Position numbers and translations under genes: made by a program. From Lactobacillus kimbladii (GTDB taxonomy: Bacteria > Bacillota > Bacilli > Lactobacillales > Lactobacillaceae): a stretch of DNA of 64,000 nucleotides. The notes below the pieces were generated by a model. That model was not told the origin of the DNA and ran no database searches. It worked only from the letters and a program-made list of their open reading frames with translations. Location: contig NZ_KQ034007.1 of the NCBI RefSeq assembly GCF_000970755.1, forward strand, positions 510,240-574,239, in the 5' to 3' direction. Positions 40,773 through 50,231 of the stretch are shown piece after piece (position 1 is the first letter of the stretch; each line of letters begins with the position of its first letter).

Positions 40773-41231
40773 TTACTCTTTTTTGATTTTATGATTAATA
40801 TTTGCAATTTCCTTTGCAATTTTATGGTAATTATAATACCAGCAAATTAAGTAGATGATGACAAAAATCACAGTAAATTTTGTGAAGTTAATCAAGTCTA
40901 ACGAAACCCAACCAGCTAAAAGGGCCAAAAAAACAAATCCAAAATAGTAGGTGAAGAAATTTATAACTGTCTTCTTTAATAATGACCAATGATTAATAGT
41001 GAAGATAAAACTGCCAAAACCGAAAAATATTCCAGTAACCGCCCAAAGAATAATTGAGGCGGTAAAAGCATTAAGCAAATTGCTAAAGTTTGTCGTAAAA
41101 GATGGACTGGATGGAACATAAACTGAGCTATGTGATGCGTAACTGCAAAAGATAGAAATCATTAAGCCAATGAAGATGCCTCTAACGGCAAAATTAAACA
41201 AATAAATGATAAATCTCTTTGTGTTTTTCAT
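40773..41231 (-). CDS. DUF3021 four-helix membrane protein
   Basis: This membrane protein of 152 residues has four hydrophobic helices and a lysine-rich C-terminus, matching DUF3021. Its start overlaps the stop of the LytTR gene (ATGA). In Firmicutes DUF3021 proteins are encoded with small LytTR regulators and act as their membrane-bound partner or inhibitor, as in LytTR regulatory systems (LRS). Confidence 0.82.
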   Translation of the reverse strand: MKNTKRFIIYLFNFAVRGIFIGLMISIFCSYASHSSVYVPSSPSFTTNFSNLLNAFTASIILWAVTGIFFGFGSFIFTINHWSLLKKTVINFFTYYFGFVFLALLAGWVSLDLINFTKFTVIFVIIYLICWYYNYHKIAKEIANINHKIKKE

Positions 41232-41662
41232 ATTCCTAACCTCTCTTTCAGTTTCTTAATATTTCTTCTTGATATTTGTACGCGATGCTTATTAGTCAGA
41301 ACAACATCGATTAACCCATTATTAAGTAATTCAAGGTGGTCGATATGCTGGTAATTAAATATGGCGCTGCGTGAAGCTTCAATAAAATAGTTCGGTAGAT
41401 CTGCTTTCAAATTTGATAAACGATCATTATATGTAAGTTGCTGCTTTTCTGTATAAACATTAATATCTCTATTAGCAACTTCAAGTGAATAAATGTCTTC
41501 AAATTGAATTGGATAAATTTGAGATTGATAATGACACCATAGTGAATTTTCGGACCTTGTTAATTTTTGCAAAAGTTCATTAATTGCTGGTGTCATTTTT
41601 TTGATCCATAATTCACCGTGCTCCTCACTAATATTAGGGTCGACGTGACAATTAATTTTCAT
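41228..41662 (-). CDS. Stand-alone LytTR-domain transcription regulator
   Basis: This protein of 144 residues has an N-terminal stretch of about 45 residues and a C-terminal LytTR DNA-binding domain (DIYSLEVANRDINVYT, NYFIEASRSAIFNYQHID, HRVQISRRNIKKLKERL). It has no receiver domain, as is usual for the type paired with DUF3021. AAGGAG lies before the ATG. Its targets are unknown; autoregulation is common. Confidence 0.86.
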   Translation of the reverse strand: MKINCHVDPNISEEHGELWIKKMTPAINELLQKLTRSENSLWCHYQSQIYPIQFEDIYSLEVANRDINVYTEKQQLTYNDRLSNLKADLPNYFIEASRSAIFNYQHIDHLELLNNGLIDVVLTNKHRVQISRRNIKKLKERLGI

Positions 41663-41923
41663 TTCTTGCTTCTCCTTTCTGTTAATAAGTATAGTAGATG
41701 AATTTCACTTTTATACGTGGAAACTGCAAATGGTGGAATAAATGTCATTAATGGTTAGAAAATTTGTGTTTTTGGCTAAAATTTAGCTTTTATAATTAAA
41801 AGAGGGTTTGAGTGCATGAATATACTAAAGTATAATTTACAAGAGATGAATTAAGATTAGATTGCATCTATCAAATAGGTGTCAACTTAAAATTGCAATT
41901 TACGAATAGAAAGGAAGATGTTT

Positions 41924-43264
41924 TTGAAAAAAAGAGATTTAGAGCCAACTGAAGAAAATATAATAGATACTTTTGTTAAGAACAGTGTTGGAAGAAATAA
42001 TAGCTTATTTAAGTTTATAGAAATGCTTAATTATCAGGATGATTCATACTCAATTGCTTTTGATGGGCGATGGGGTTCGGGGAAAACCTTTTTTGTAAAA
42101 CAATGTAAATTAGTATTGGACTGTTTAAGTGAAGAGAATCAGTACTCATATAAAGATCAAATTTTAGACATAATAGGTCAAGATGAAATTGCTAAACTTA
42201 CAAAAATTAATTTTAAAACTGTTTATTTTGACGCTTGGAAAAATGATAGTGATTTAGATCCGATTGTGTCTTTATCCAAAAGTATAGCTACAACTGCTTT
42301 TAACATTAAAACGAAAGCTAAGACTGTAGCTATTGAAGCGGGAAAAGAATTAGTTAAAATAGCAGCTAAGGAAATTGCAAAAACTGATATTGATAATATC
42401 TTAGATATATTTCATACAGAAGAAGATATTGAAGCCAAATTCAAGAAGGAATTAGCTTCTTTAATTCCGAAAAATGGACGTCCAATTGTCTTCATCGATG
42501 AATTAGATAGGTGTCGTCCAACATATGCTGTTAAGCTATTAGAAAGAGTACAACATTTTTTTGATAACAAGAAAATTACCTTCGTTTTTTCCGTCAATCT
42601 TTATGAATTAAAAAATACAATAAAAAAGCTTTATGGTTCAAGTTTTGACGGTGATAGATACCTTGATCGATTTTTTTATTCAATTATCAGCTTACCGGAT
42701 GCAAATTATACTTCTGAAAATATACAAGGTATGTCTTCAGATGAAAAAATGTATTTAAAGTATTGTGACGAGATCACTCAGAAATTCAATTTTAGTCTTA
42801 GGGAAGAGAATCATTTTACAAGCATGATAGATATTACTGGTGTTAAAAATAGATTCTTGTCTTCTAATTACCATGCAGATGTATTCGGAAATGGTAATGA
42901 AATAATAGATTTCTTTATAATTCCCTATTTGATTGCGCTCAAAATGGTCAATAGCAATCAATTCAATGATTTTGTTTTTTATAATGATGGTACAGACTTT
43001 ATTGATTTTTTAGCATCGAGTAAAATCTTTTCAAGTTATTTGTGGAATGAAGATCCAAATACTCTTAAGAAAGCTGCAAAAGACATTTATGATTGTATTT
43101 TTGTGAGAAATGAAATTGTAGAATCTGTTGGAATTACTCAAGAACCCAAGAACATCTATATTAGAGAACCTTATAAATTAAAAACAGAAGTCAATGATAT
43201 TTTAAGTTTGGTATCAAATGATTCGGTTTATGAAGATAAAGATACCAAATCCACTAAGAAATAA
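41924..43264 (+). CDS. KAP-family P-loop NTPase
   Basis: This protein of 446 residues has Walker A GRWGSGKT (48-55) and the KAP Walker B IVFIDELDRC near residue 190, then the arginine-containing GDRYLDRFFYSII segment of the family. Many KAP NTPases carry membrane helices between the Walker motifs; here that insert is an amphipathic Lys/Ala-rich helix region, so the protein is likely soluble or peripheral. AAAGGAAG abuts an ATG at 41918, so the TTG at 41924 with six-base spacing is the better start. It lies 134 bases before hsdM. KAP proteins are frequent in defence islands. Confidence 0.8.
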   Translation: MKKRDLEPTEENIIDTFVKNSVGRNNSLFKFIEMLNYQDDSYSIAFDGRWGSGKTFFVKQCKLVLDCLSEENQYSYKDQILDIIGQDEIAKLTKINFKTVYFDAWKNDSDLDPIVSLSKSIATTAFNIKTKAKTVAIEAGKELVKIAAKEIAKTDIDNILDIFHTEEDIEAKFKKELASLIPKNGRPIVFIDELDRCRPTYAVKLLERVQHFFDNKKITFVFSVNLYELKNTIKKLYGSSFDGDRYLDRFFYSIISLPDANYTSENIQGMSSDEKMYLKYCDEITQKFNFSLREENHFTSMIDITGVKNRFLSSNYHADVFGNGNEIIDFFIIPYLIALKMVNSNQFNDFVFYNDGTDFIDFLASSKIFSSYLWNEDPNTLKKAAKDIYDCIFVRNEIVESVGITQEPKNIYIREPYKLKTEVNDILSLVSNDSVYEDKDTKSTKK

Positions 43265-43397
43265 GCATATTAAAATTTATCTGATTGATAAATATATAAT
43301 GGTACAATTAAATAGACATTGATTGAGCTAATTTCAATCAACTAATTAAATTAGAAAATAACTTTGAATATAAATTTTAAAATTAAAGGAGATAACA

Positions 43398-44975
43398 TTG
43401 TCAAATACGACTACAAGTTTACAGCAAGGACTGTTTAGTGCGGCAGATTCATTACGATCGAAAATGGATGCGAGTCAATATAAAAACTATTTATTGGGCA
43501 CAGTCTTTTATAAATATTTATCTGATCACATGCTTTACAACGTTTTGGAATTATTAGCTGACGAACCAGAGGGAACGCTAGATGAAGCTCAAAAAATATA
43601 TGAAGATAATGCTGATGATGCAGAACTAGTTAATGAGTTGCGGGTATCATTAGGTTATGTAATTGAACCTGAATATACCTACAATAGTATTTTAAAAGCG
43701 GTCAACAATCATACTTTTCAGGTCAAGCAATTAGGTGATGCTTTCAATAAACTGGAAAGCTCGGACCAAGACTTTGAAGGGCTATTTGATGATTATGATT
43801 TATATTCCAAAAGTTTAGGAAGTACGGCGCAAAAAAGAACAGATACTATAGCTGGAGTTATTCAAGCAATTGGCAAAATAGAATTGGTTAAAACTTCAGG
43901 AGATAGTCTGGGCGATGCTTACGAATATTTAATTAGTCAGTTTGCTTCAGAATCTGGCAAAAAAGCGGGTGAATTTTATACACCTCAACAAGTTTCCGAG
44001 CTATTAACGCGCTTAACATTAGTGGGTAAAGATTATTCAACAGGAATGACAGTTTATGATCCTGCTATGGGTTCTGGTTCTTTACTTTTAAACTTTAAAA
44101 AATATGGTTCAGCTCATGATCGAGTTACTTACTATGGGCAAGAAATTAATACTTCTACTTATAATTTAGCCAAAATGAATTTGATTTTACACAACATTGA
44201 CCAAGCAAATAGGCATTTGCGGAATGGCGATACTCTGGATGAAGATTGGCCAGCAGAGGAAGCCAATAACTTTGATGCAGTTGTTATGAATCCACCGTAT
44301 TCATTAAAATGGTCAGCAAGCAAGGGCTTTTTAGATGACCCCCGTTTCTCACCTTATGGAGTTTTACCCCCAAAATCGAAGGCCGATTATGCTTTCTTAC
44401 TTCACGGCTATTACCATTTAAAGCATAGTGGTGTAATGTCCATCGTTTTACCTCATGGCGTTCTTTTTCGGGGCGGTGCTGAAGGTAAAATTAGACAAAA
44501 ACTACTTGAAAATGGTGCTATTGATGCAATTATTGGTCTGCCAGCAAATTTGTTTTATAGTACTGGTATTCCAACAGTAATTGTTGTACTTAAAAAAGAT
44601 AAGCAAGACCGGGATGTCATGTTTGTTGATGCTTCTAAAGGTTTTGAAAAGGTTAAAACGCAAAACAGATTACGTGAAGAAGATATAAACCGGATTTTAA
44701 CTACTTATTCTGCACGCCAAGATGTTGAAAAATATGCTCACTTGGCAAAATTTGATGAGATTAAGGAAAATGATTTTAATCTAAATATTCCGCGTTATGT
44801 TGATACTTTTGAAGAGGAGCCACCGGTTGACGTGCAAAAACTAGTTGCAGATATGGCTAACATTACAAAAGAACAAAAAGAAACAACTGATGAAATTAAG
44901 CATTCTTTGGATGAATTGGTTGGTACAAACCCAGAAGCACAAAAAACATTAGGCCAATTAAAGAATATTCTATAG
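43398..44975 (+). CDS. hsdM: Type I restriction-modification methyltransferase subunit
   Basis: This N6-adenine methyltransferase of 525 residues has an N-terminal HsdM helical domain and a Rossmann catalytic domain. SAM motif I is YDPAMGSGSLLLNF and the catalytic motif IV is NPPY (298-301); GEFYTPQQVSELL precedes them. The start is TTG with AAAGGAG. With HsdS it forms the methylase and with HsdR the full restriction complex. It is the first gene of the M-S-R order. Confidence 0.95.
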   Translation: MSNTTTSLQQGLFSAADSLRSKMDASQYKNYLLGTVFYKYLSDHMLYNVLELLADEPEGTLDEAQKIYEDNADDAELVNELRVSLGYVIEPEYTYNSILKAVNNHTFQVKQLGDAFNKLESSDQDFEGLFDDYDLYSKSLGSTAQKRTDTIAGVIQAIGKIELVKTSGDSLGDAYEYLISQFASESGKKAGEFYTPQQVSELLTRLTLVGKDYSTGMTVYDPAMGSGSLLLNFKKYGSAHDRVTYYGQEINTSTYNLAKMNLILHNIDQANRHLRNGDTLDEDWPAEEANNFDAVVMNPPYSLKWSASKGFLDDPRFSPYGVLPPKSKADYAFLLHGYYHLKHSGVMSIVLPHGVLFRGGAEGKIRQKLLENGAIDAIIGLPANLFYSTGIPTVIVVLKKDKQDRDVMFVDASKGFEKVKTQNRLREEDINRILTTYSARQDVEKYAHLAKFDEIKENDFNLNIPRYVDTFEEEPPVDVQKLVADMANITKEQKETTDEIKHSLDELVGTNPEAQKTLGQLKNIL

Positions 44976-44995
44976 TTTTGGATAGGACTTAGTAA

Positions 44996-46180
44996 ATGAG
45001 TGATAGTAGATTAGTACCCAATATAAGGTTTAAAAAATTTGAAATACAATGGTCTAAATATAAATTTGCTGATATGTTAGACAAAAATAATGGCATTCGA
45101 AGAGGACCTTTTGGGAGTTCTTTAAGAAAAGATTCATTTGTCAAAAAAGGTGATTATGTTGTCTATGAGCAACAAAATGCGATATATAACATGTATAAAA
45201 CCAGGTATAACATAAATAAATCAAAATTTGAAGAATTAAAAAAATTTGAGCTTCAACCTGGTGATTTTATTATGAGTGGTGCTGGTACAATCGGAAAAAT
45301 TTCTGAAGTACCTGAGGGAATTACGCCTGGCATTTTTAATCAAGCGCTAATAAGATTCAAAATTAATAAAAAAACAACTTCAAGAACATTTTTTTTAACT
45401 TTTATGCGCAGCTATACTATGCAGAGAAAATTGACAGAAAAAAATCCGGGTTCTGCTATATCAAATTTAGTTTCGATGAAAGAAGTGAAAAATTTTTCAA
45501 TTGTTATACCCGATAAACAAGAGCAACAAAAAATCGGTAACTTTTTTGCTAAATTAGATAAACTACTTGATTTGCAGCAGCAAAAGATTGACAATTTGGA
45601 ATTGCTAAAAAAGACTTTATTGCAAAAGCTATTTCCTAAGCATGACTCCAAAGTACCTGAATTGCGATTTAAAGGCTGTAATGGCGAGTGGGAAGATTGT
45701 CTTGTTGGTAATTTGTTAGAAGTTGTTCCAAATAAAAAATATATAGCAGAAGCTTCAAAAAAAGGTCTAAATCCAGTTATTCAACAGGGTGAAAAACCCA
45801 TTTTGGGTTTTTCTAACAAAGCACCATACAAAGAGTATAAAAAAGTAGTACTTTTTGGAGACCATACTTTGTCTTTATACAAACCGGAAAGTCCTTTTTT
45901 AATTGCTACTGACGGAATAAAAATATTATATGTAAAAGACTGGAATGGCTACTTTTTGTTTGCCTTTTTACAAAAATATAAGCCTGATTCAGAAGGATAT
46001 AGGCGACACTTTTCAATTCTTAAAAGTAAAAAAGCAAAATTTACAGTAATAGATAAAGAACAACAAAAAATCGGCAACCTCCTATCTAAAGTCGATCAAT
46101 TAATCGAATTAGAAAATAAGAAATTACAAAATTTTCAACAACTTAAAAAGTGTCTTTTACAAAATATGTTTGTTGAATAG
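44996..46180 (+). CDS. hsdS: Type I restriction-modification specificity subunit
   Basis: This protein of 394 residues contains two target recognition domains, each followed by a conserved coiled-coil repeat: QEQQKIGNFFAKLDKLLDLQ after the first and EQQKIGNLLSKVDQLIELE after the second. The intact two-half layout defines a bipartite recognition site that cannot be read from sequence. Only one hsdS copy is present, with no partial copy or recombinase nearby. Confidence 0.93.
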   Translation: MSDSRLVPNIRFKKFEIQWSKYKFADMLDKNNGIRRGPFGSSLRKDSFVKKGDYVVYEQQNAIYNMYKTRYNINKSKFEELKKFELQPGDFIMSGAGTIGKISEVPEGITPGIFNQALIRFKINKKTTSRTFFLTFMRSYTMQRKLTEKNPGSAISNLVSMKEVKNFSIVIPDKQEQQKIGNFFAKLDKLLDLQQQKIDNLELLKKTLLQKLFPKHDSKVPELRFKGCNGEWEDCLVGNLLEVVPNKKYIAEASKKGLNPVIQQGEKPILGFSNKAPYKEYKKVVLFGDHTLSLYKPESPFLIATDGIKILYVKDWNGYFLFAFLQKYKPDSEGYRRHFSILKSKKAKFTVIDKEQQKIGNLLSKVDQLIELENKKLQNFQQLKKCLLQNMFVE

Positions 46181-46198
46181 CAGGGAAAGGAGACAGAT

Positions 46199-49100
46199 AT
46201 GTCAGTGGCAGCAGTTAAAGAAGCTCAAATGGAGAAAACTTTAATTGAGCAATTAACGCAAGGTATTAATCAATGGCGTTTACGTGAGGATTTAAAAACA
46301 ATTCCGCAATTATGGGCTAACTTTTTCCAAATTCTTGAAGATAACAACCGTGATCAACTTCATGATGTTCCACTAACACAAAATGAAAAAGAAACTATTC
46401 GTACGCAAATCACCCAACCTAATTTTTACCAAGCTGCTAAATTCTTGGCTGGTGCCAACAGGCAGGTTAGGCATCACTTAAAACGTGATGATTCTTCTTT
46501 GCCAGATGCTGATTTGTTAATTTTAGATAACACTAATATTGCTGGCGGAACATCTGTTTATGAAGTTGTTCATCAAATAGAAGTCAATAAGTCAAGTTTG
46601 TCACCGCTTGATCAAGATAGGCGCTTTGATGTTACCCTCTTGATTAACGGCTTACCCCTAATTCATATTGAATTGAAAACCCCAAAATGTCGCTTTATGG
46701 ATGCGTTTCGTCAAATACAAAAGTATATAGATGAAGATAAATTTGGTGATATCTATAATTTTGTGGAAATGTTTGTTGTTACCAATGGTACCAATACTCA
46801 ATATATTCCTGCTGGGCAAAATTTACGTGCTAATTTTTTAATTTCTTGGATTGATCAAAACAAGCAGCAAGTTAATGATTACTTAGACTTTGCACGTGAT
46901 GTATTATCCATTCCGATGGCACATCACATGATTGCTGATTATACAGTTTTAGACGACAATGCTCAGAGAATCATTCTGCTGCGTCCTTACCAAATTCAAG
47001 CAATACAAGCAATTTTCAAAGCATCGCGTGAAGGAAAGTCTGGCTTTATTTGGCACGCTACGGGTTCAGGTAAAACTTTGACTTCGTATAAAGTCGCCCG
47101 CAACTTATTACAAATACCAGCTATTGATAAGACAATTTTTCTAATTGACCGCAAGGACTTGGATATGCAAACCGTTACTGCGTTTCAGACTTATGCAAAT
47201 AATGACACGATTGATGTGGATGAAACAGCGAATAGTTTTGAATTGGCTAAGCAATTGGGTGATGGCAACCGCAATGTGGTTGTAACTACCAGGCAAAAAC
47301 TGCAAACGATATTCAAACGAATGGAAAATTCACCTGAAATAGCTAAAAAATATGAAAAGCTGAGGGACTTAAGATTAGCTTTTATTGTTGATGAATGTCA
47401 TAGAGCCGTTACCCCAACTCAAAAAAGAGAACTAGATAGATTCTTTCACCGTCAACCATTATGGTATGGCTTTACCGGTACACCAATTTTTGCGGAGAAC
47501 GCACGGGCTGAAAATGGCCAAGATGCCCGCACCACAGAGCAGCTTTATGGTCCGATATTACACAAATATACTATTGAAGACGCAATTCATGATAAAAAAG
47601 TACTTGGTTTTAAAATTGATAACGAAGGAAATTCAAATCAAACAGATAACGATGATATTTATCTCACAGATGCTCACATGAAGGCAGTGGTCAAGCAAAT
47701 TTTAGATCTAGCTTATCGTAAGCAAATTCTTGGCAATAAACACAGGTATTCGGCACTGTTTTCAACATCTTCTATTAAGCAGGCACAAAAATACTATCAC
47801 CTTTTTCAGGAAGCAATTGCCAACGGTGAAGTTCCTAATCGTATTCAAAAAGTGGCGCCAGATTTTCCCCGCATAGCTATTACGTATTCAATCTCTCAAA
47901 ACGAAGATGAATCAATGGCTAATCAGGCAGAAATGAAGCAAGCTCTGGATGACTATAATAAAATGTTTAACACGCAGTTTTCTATGGCAGAACTTGGCAG
48001 TTATAATCGCAATGTTAATGATCGTTTGGCGTGCAAAAATAAAGCATATCAAACACGAGACCAACAGCTTGACTTAGTGATCGTAGTTGATCGGTTATTG
48101 ACTGGATTTGATGCGCCAAGATTGTCCACGTTATATCTTGACCGACCACCAATGAATGCCCAAAACCTCATACAAGCTTTTTCAAGAACAAACCGTATTT
48201 ATGATGATGGCAAAAAATGGGGTCAAATAGTAACTTTCCAATATCCTAATCAGTATAGTGATGAAATAGATAAAGCGTTGACACTTTATGCGAATGGTGG
48301 CACTAATGGCGTTCTTGCCCCGGATTGGAATACGTCACGTAAGCGTTATGTACAAGCACGTAAGAAACTAGACAAATATGTCGATAATCCACAGATATTG
48401 GCTACGCTCATTAATGCCCCCAAAAAAGAACAGAAACAGTTTGCTGAAGCTTTTCAAAAATATGATCAGGCGCTTGCTGCTATTAAAACTTATGATGAGT
48501 TAGATAAGCAGGACAAACTGCCTGCTTCTGCACAAGTTAATGTTGATGATATCCCATCTGAAATAGAAAACACTTTAGAAGGTACATACCAAAATATTAT
48601 CGATAATTTAAAAGCAGAAAATAAAAATGATGATGACCCAGTAGACGTTGATCTTGACGAAGATTACGAGCTTGAATCTATTCATATTAAAGAAGTGGAT
48701 GAACGCTATATTATGTCACTCATTCAAGATTATATTTCAACAGCGAATCAGCAAAGCCAACAAGTAAATGTTGCACAAAAGTCTAAAGATCAAAGTGAGA
48801 CTTCACAAGTTGGTAACTACATTGATCAATATGCTAAAACTAATGAGCCACGTGCGAACCATATTCGTTCGATTTGGCAAGATGTTCAACTTAATCCACA
48901 AAAATATTCTGATCAAAAAGTTGAAGATGTATTAGAAAACTCTATCAAGCAGGAAAATAAAAAAATTTTAAGTCAACTGGCAGATGATTTCGGTCTTGAT
49001 TATGGCAATTTGAACTATGTTGTTAACAATTATAAGCCTGATGAAATCAATCATAAAGGTATGGGAGATTTGGTAAGTAAAAGATATTTTGATAGGTTCA

Positions 49101-49216
49101 AAGAGACTCATCCTGATAGTAAATTAAAGAATTGGCTTAGCTGGAAGACTGAGGTACGCGAAAGGGTTAAGCTAGTCTACAATACAAAGATCAAACCTTT
49201 AGAATCTGAAGAGTAA
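46199..49216 (+). CDS. hsdR: Type I restriction endonuclease subunit R
   Basis: This translocating nuclease of 1005 residues has the N-terminal PD-ExK nuclease with Asp144 and Glu158-Leu-Lys160 in FDVTLL...HIELKT. An SF2 helicase core follows: Walker A ATGSGKT with Lys292, motif II DECHRA and motif VI ALIQAFSRTNR-like. A C-terminal helical domain binds HsdM. AAAGGAG precedes the ATG. All catalytic motifs look intact. Confidence 0.95.
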   Translation: MSVAAVKEAQMEKTLIEQLTQGINQWRLREDLKTIPQLWANFFQILEDNNRDQLHDVPLTQNEKETIRTQITQPNFYQAAKFLAGANRQVRHHLKRDDSSLPDADLLILDNTNIAGGTSVYEVVHQIEVNKSSLSPLDQDRRFDVTLLINGLPLIHIELKTPKCRFMDAFRQIQKYIDEDKFGDIYNFVEMFVVTNGTNTQYIPAGQNLRANFLISWIDQNKQQVNDYLDFARDVLSIPMAHHMIADYTVLDDNAQRIILLRPYQIQAIQAIFKASREGKSGFIWHATGSGKTLTSYKVARNLLQIPAIDKTIFLIDRKDLDMQTVTAFQTYANNDTIDVDETANSFELAKQLGDGNRNVVVTTRQKLQTIFKRMENSPEIAKKYEKLRDLRLAFIVDECHRAVTPTQKRELDRFFHRQPLWYGFTGTPIFAENARAENGQDARTTEQLYGPILHKYTIEDAIHDKKVLGFKIDNEGNSNQTDNDDIYLTDAHMKAVVKQILDLAYRKQILGNKHRYSALFSTSSIKQAQKYYHLFQEAIANGEVPNRIQKVAPDFPRIAITYSISQNEDESMANQAEMKQALDDYNKMFNTQFSMAELGSYNRNVNDRLACKNKAYQTRDQQLDLVIVVDRLLTGFDAPRLSTLYLDRPPMNAQNLIQAFSRTNRIYDDGKKWGQIVTFQYPNQYSDEIDKALTLYANGGTNGVLAPDWNTSRKRYVQARKKLDKYVDNPQILATLINAPKKEQKQFAEAFQKYDQALAAIKTYDELDKQDKLPASAQVNVDDIPSEIENTLEGTYQNIIDNLKAENKNDDDPVDVDLDEDYELESIHIKEVDERYIMSLIQDYISTANQQSQQVNVAQKSKDQSETSQVGNYIDQYAKTNEPRANHIRSIWQDVQLNPQKYSDQKVEDVLENSIKQENKKILSQLADDFGLDYGNLNYVVNNYKPDEINHKGMGDLVSKRYFDRFKETHPDSKLKNWLSWKTEVRERVKLVYNTKIKPLESEE

Positions 49217-49265
49217 AAATTGATAGTTATTATTTGTAAATATAATTTCTCGAAAGTTGTGAGAC

Positions 49266-50189
49266 GTGTTGCCAAAAAGTGAATATGATTTTTTAATGAA
49301 AAAGCCAATTATTGAAATTTTGGATGGAGACGCTTGCTTAGATAATTTAATTAGTGAGGATAAAATACATAATGGCCAACCTATGAATGTAGAGATTCAT
49401 ATGCCGTATTTATCAGGTCCAGATATTTGTGACTTATCTGAAAAGTTTGGAAGTCCAATTGAATATGATATATTCTCTCGCTGGTCATACATGCAAGAGA
49501 TGTTTGAAAAGGCAAAATATAAAAATAAGACACAGGAAATTTTGAGCTATTTGTTTAGTAAAACTAATTTTAGCATGTGTAAAAATATTTCTGACTTGTC
49601 CGTTGAAATGTTCGAAGAGTATTATCAAAAAGCAACAACTCTAGCTATTAAAAAAATTAATAACTTCATTGATTATACTGGGGATAAATTAATTATTAAA
49701 AATAATAATGTGTTTTTAAAATCTGACCTGTTTGAAATAAAGAGCAAATATATCCAAAAGATTGACAGAACATACATTAAAGAGGTTCAAAGTAAAGCAA
49801 ATGAAAATTTAAGGCAAGGCAACTTTGATAGTGTTTTAACTCAAGCAAGAACTCTTCTTGAAGAGGTATTTATGTATGTTCTTGAAGTAGATGGGATTCA
49901 ACCTTCAAGAAAGGGAAATATTAAGAAACTGTATGGACAAGTTAAATTAGCTTATTCAATGAGTACAGGCAAAGATGTTGATAAGAGAATAAATGAATTA
50001 CTTTCCGGTCTAGAAAATATCGTTAATGCGATAGCAGAAATGAGAAACAAAGAAAGCGATGCTCATGGTTTGGGAAGAAAAAGAATAAAAGTTGAAGAAC
50101 ACCATGCGCGTCTTGCTTTAAACGCTGCTTTAACTATGGCAGATTTTATTTTGTCAGTATCGGCAAAAAATATAAGTAAGAGAAAATAA
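49266..50189 (+). CDS. Abi_C-domain (abortive infection C-terminal) protein
   Basis: This protein of 307 residues has an uncharacterised N-terminal half and a C-terminal Abi_C-like helical domain: SVLTQARTLLEEVFMYVLE, then LSGLENIVNAIAEMRNKESDAHGLG, with the RN...SDAHG signature that recalls HEPN RNases. The start is GTG (or the TTG three bases later) with a weak site. It lies between the type I genes and an Mrr-like nuclease and probably belongs to the phage-defence set. Whether it is an RNase is not shown. Confidence 0.72.
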   Translation: MLPKSEYDFLMKKPIIEILDGDACLDNLISEDKIHNGQPMNVEIHMPYLSGPDICDLSEKFGSPIEYDIFSRWSYMQEMFEKAKYKNKTQEILSYLFSKTNFSMCKNISDLSVEMFEEYYQKATTLAIKKINNFIDYTGDKLIIKNNNVFLKSDLFEIKSKYIQKIDRTYIKEVQSKANENLRQGNFDSVLTQARTLLEEVFMYVLEVDGIQPSRKGNIKKLYGQVKLAYSMSTGKDVDKRINELLSGLENIVNAIAEMRNKESDAHGLGRKRIKVEEHHARLALNAALTMADFILSVSAKNISKRK

Positions 50190-50231
50190 TTTCATATAAA
50201 AATTTATATTTATAAAATGGAGATAAAGTGA

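Noticed and set aside
44996-46180. Phase-variable hsdS
   Set aside because: No second or partial hsdS, inverted repeats or recombinase occurs in the locus.
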